Positions 62,247 through 64,000 of a DNA stretch of 64,000 bases are shown here, in pieces. Position 1 is the first letter of the stretch. Each line of letters starts with the position of its first letter. The DNA is from VGSG01 sp040756375 (GTDB taxonomy: Bacteria; Desulfobacterota; Desulfomonilia; Desulfomonilales; Desulfomonilaceae), in assembly GCA_040756375.1 (NCBI GenBank), contig JBFLZC010000011.1:1-64000 (forward strand). The letters run 5' to 3'. A program made the position numbers and the translations under genes. The notes below the pieces were generated by a model, which was not told where the DNA came from, ran no database searches, and saw only the letters and a program-made list of their open reading frames with translations.

Positions 62247-62752
62247 CGAGCAACAGCCTTGACAGACTTAAGTTTTGCGCGTTGGCCGCCGGACTCCTTC
62301 ATCACCCGCGCGTGGAGCTGAAGCAGGCCGTCAATCAGAGCTTCAGGCCTTGGAGGACACCCGGGGATGTACACGTCCACAGGCAGGTGTCGGTCGATTC
62401 CCTGCACGACCGCGTAGTTCTTGTAGATTCCTCCGGTGCAGGCACACGCGCCCATTGCCACAACCCATCGCGGTTCCGCCATTTGCTCGTAAATCCTCAG
62501 TATCGCGGGGAGCATCTTCTTCGAGGCCGTACCTGCCACGATCATGAGATCCGCTTGACGAGGAGAAGGACGGACAACCTCCATGCCGAATCGGGAGGTG
62601 TCAAACCTGCTTACAAAGGTGGCGATCATCTCCAGGGCGCAACATGCCAGGCCGAACCCCAGCGGCCACATGGAGGACTTCCGCGACCAGTTAATGAACC
62701 AATCCAGTGACGTGACGTGTACCGTATCGTCGAGGTAACTGCTTATTCCCAT
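62243..62752 (-). CDS. nuoB: NADH-quinone oxidoreductase subunit B
   Basis: The product has 169 residues from ATG 62752. Cluster N2 ligands are tandem Cys in GFGLACCALEMIA, Cys in MGACACTGG and Cys in YIPGCPPRPEALIDGL. The gene overlaps nuoA by 10 nt. It is the last electron carrier before quinone. Confidence 0.96.
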   Translation of the reverse strand: MGISSYLDDTVHVTSLDWFINWSRKSSMWPLGFGLACCALEMIATFVSRFDTSRFGMEVVRPSPRQADLMIVAGTASKKMLPAILRIYEQMAEPRWVVAMGACACTGGIYKNYAVVQGIDRHLPVDVYIPGCPPRPEALIDGLLQLHARVMKESGGQRAKLKSVKAVAR

Positions 62753-63099
62753 TCCAAGGCCCCTTTTTTCCACACGTACGCGAGCCCTATCGCCAGAATC
62801 GCGACGAAGATGAGCATCTCGATAAAGCCAAAGAGCATCAGTTTGTCATAAATGACGGCCCACGGATAGAGGAAGATAATTTCGATGTCGAACAGGATAA
62901 AGAGCATGCCGGTCAGAAAGAACCGCACTGAAAAGCGGCGCCGCGCGTCGCCTATGGGGTCCATGCCGCATTCGTACGGCATCAACTTGACCTCAGTCCG
63001 CTTGCCGCGCCCCAGCAGCGTGGAGAGCGCTACCATTGCGACGCCGATGAAAGCGGCTAGGAGAATGATAACCATGATAGGAAAATAGGTCTCGGCCAT
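62743..63099 (-). CDS. nuoA: NADH-quinone oxidoreductase subunit A
   Basis: The product has 118 residues from ATG 63099 with three membrane helices. KLMPYECGMDPIGDARRRFSVRFFLTGMLFILFDIEIIFLYPWA is the typical TM1-TM2 loop and second helix with Asp/Glu. First structural gene of the operon; a promoter may lie at 63245-63273. Confidence 0.95.
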   Translation of the reverse strand: MAETYFPIMVIILLAAFIGVAMVALSTLLGRGKRTEVKLMPYECGMDPIGDARRRFSVRFFLTGMLFILFDIEIIFLYPWAVIYDKLMLFGFIEMLIFVAILAIGLAYVWKKGALEWE

Positions 63100-63244
63100 G
63101 AATGTTCTCCCACAGGGTAGAACGTCACCGTCCGGCGGTGCGAAGAGATATGAGCTTTGGTCTCGGGGGCAATGGGCAAAAAAAAACAAAGCTTTGCAGA
63201 TCCCCGATTGGTGCCGCGAGCGGGGCCCACAAAGATAATGCTAT

Positions 63245-63273
63245 AATATGCTGGACCCCAAGAGCCCTGTCAA
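63245..63273 (-). promoter_or_regulatory. Putative sigma-70 promoter for nuoA
   Basis: On the minus strand TTGACA (63273-63268, consensus), 17 bp, CATATT (63250-63245); TATTAT with 19 bp is an alternative -10. The -35 overlaps the stop of the upstream CBS/ATPase gene. The leader to nuoA would be about 140 nt and holds a run of T residues near 63180. Confidence 0.5.
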
Positions 63274-64000
63274 GACTTTTTTCGCACTCCCCCAGCCCCA
63301 CTTAACCCCCCGGGACCGAACAGGAACAGGATGTCCAGGCGAGTCCCTGCCCCAGGTTCGGACATGAGACGCATCACGTCGGAGCAACGTTTGATGTTGG
63401 CCAGGCCCATGCCCGCGCCGAACCCCATCTGACGAATCCATTCAGGCGCGGTGGAATAGCCCGGCTGGAGCACCTGATCCAGGTTCTCTATTCCCGGACC
63501 GTGATCCACCGTAGCGATCTGCAGGCGATCGCTCCGTATGGTTACGAGGATCTCTCCTCCCACGTCCGTATGAATCACCAGGTTCATTTCCGCTTCATAT
63601 ACTGCCACCGCAACGCGACGCACCAAAGGCGGCTGCGCTCCGAGCCTCTGGAGCGATTTCTTGATCATCGTCGAAGCCTTGCCGGCATTGGTGAAATCCT
63701 TGTCATCAACGATGTAACGGAGAACGATACTGGTGTCGTCTGAGCTGATATCCTCGAAGATGTGACTGGCACGATAACGTTGGAGCTTTTCCTGCTCTTT
63801 CTTCTGGTAACTCATCTCCATCTGCGTCAGCAGAGACCTCAAGAGAGTGCCGGTGGTGACGATCCCGATTACCTTGCCTTCGCCGTTGAGGACCGGCAGT
63901 CTGCCGAAGCCTCGGCGTCCCAGGTTCTTTACCAGCTCAATCACTGAAGTATCTCTGGTGACGCTCTTCACGTCGGTGGTCATGAGTTCTTTTACGGGCC
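63270..64000 (-). CDS. CBS-domain and GHKL-ATPase protein (5' end beyond window)
   Basis: At least 243 codons; the frame runs out of the window with PVKELMTTDVKSVTRD, the start of a CBS motif, so more N-terminal sequence is expected. The CBS half-pair (LVKNLGRRGFGRLPVLNGEGKVIGIVTTGTLL) is followed by a linker and an anti-sigma-type ATPase domain: VAVAVYEAEMNLVIHTDVGG (N-box), TVDHGPGIENLDQ (G1) and GMGLANIKRCSD (G2). CBS domains usually bind adenine nucleotides, so this could sense energy charge. It shares orientation with the nuo genes and probably belongs to their regulatory set. Confidence 0.8.
   Translation of the reverse strand, partial: PVKELMTTDVKSVTRDTSVIELVKNLGRRGFGRLPVLNGEGKVIGIVTTGTLLRSLLTQMEMSYQKKEQEKLQRYRASHIFEDISSDDTSIVLRYIVDDKDFTNAGKASTMIKKSLQRLGAQPPLVRRVAVAVYEAEMNLVIHTDVGGEILVTIRSDRLQIATVDHGPGIENLDQVLQPGYSTAPEWIRQMGFGAGMGLANIKRCSDVMRLMSEPGAGTRLDILFLFGPGGLSGAGGVRKKS

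Noticed and set aside
63170..63200. T-run with CAAAGCTTTG in the nuoA leader as a terminator or attenuator
   Set aside because: The stem is a short AT-rich palindrome with no loop; too weak to call a terminator.

Overview
The window looks like chromosome of an anaerobic Gram-negative bacterium, most probably a sulfate-reducing or syntrophic member of the Desulfobacterota (Desulfomonile/Syntrophobacter-like). The pointers are a complete complex I operon whose diaphorase subunits are of the Hnd/Hyd type, formate-tetrahydrofolate ligase, a siroheme-decarboxylase-like protein of the alternative haem pathway, and several sigma-54-linked functions. The genus is inference. No rRNA, tRNA, CRISPR array, transposase or phage gene was recognised.

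Layout. 0-6 kb: two cell-surface SGNH-hydrolase-like genes, a frameshifted relic of one of them, a small exported proline-rich protein behind a consensus sigma-70 promoter, an endonuclease III relative and an exported hypothetical. 6-20 kb: mostly housekeeping (radical SAM/B12 protein, DUF721/DciA, molybdopterin adenylyltransferase, AdoMet decarboxylase, a Phd/RelE-type toxin-antitoxin pair, a PrsW-like protease, a lone OppF ATPase, an Fe-S protein, a spermidine-synthase-like enzyme, endonuclease V), then a fused CdaA-YbbR diadenylate cyclase translationally coupled to mreB, a DUF4424 protein and an AhbA/B-like protein. 20-30 kb: a glutamine amidotransferase and nadE, then a nitrogen block read leftwards: NifA-like activator, amtB, PII and glnA. 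Near-consensus sigma-54 promoters lie in front of amtB and of glnA. 30-45 kb: a lipoprotein, a cupin, truB coupled to a deacetylase-like gene, coaX, an unrecognised protein, two large hybrid histidine kinases, fhs, a HigBA pair and purQ. 45.5-64 kb: an 18.5 kb leftward operon holding all nuo subunits, nuoA-B-C-D then E-F-G-H-I-J-K-L-M-N. Between D and E, and ahead of A, sit four non-structural genes (CBS+ATPase, DRTGG, PHP, ATPase) that look like a signalling or maturation module.

The intergenic DNA is rich in structured repeats: several GTAGG...CCTAC palindromes whose stems differ in sequence while keeping the same fold, a 155 bp twin-hairpin inverted repeat with compensatory changes, a 234 bp repeat present twice in opposite orientation 12 kb apart, and GTCATTGCGAG-type palindromes. 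These, the sigma-54 nitrogen block, the complex I regulatory insert (including a PHP gene whose only plausible start is CTG, overlapping an upstream stop), and the CdaA-YbbR/MreB coupling are the items most worth following up.
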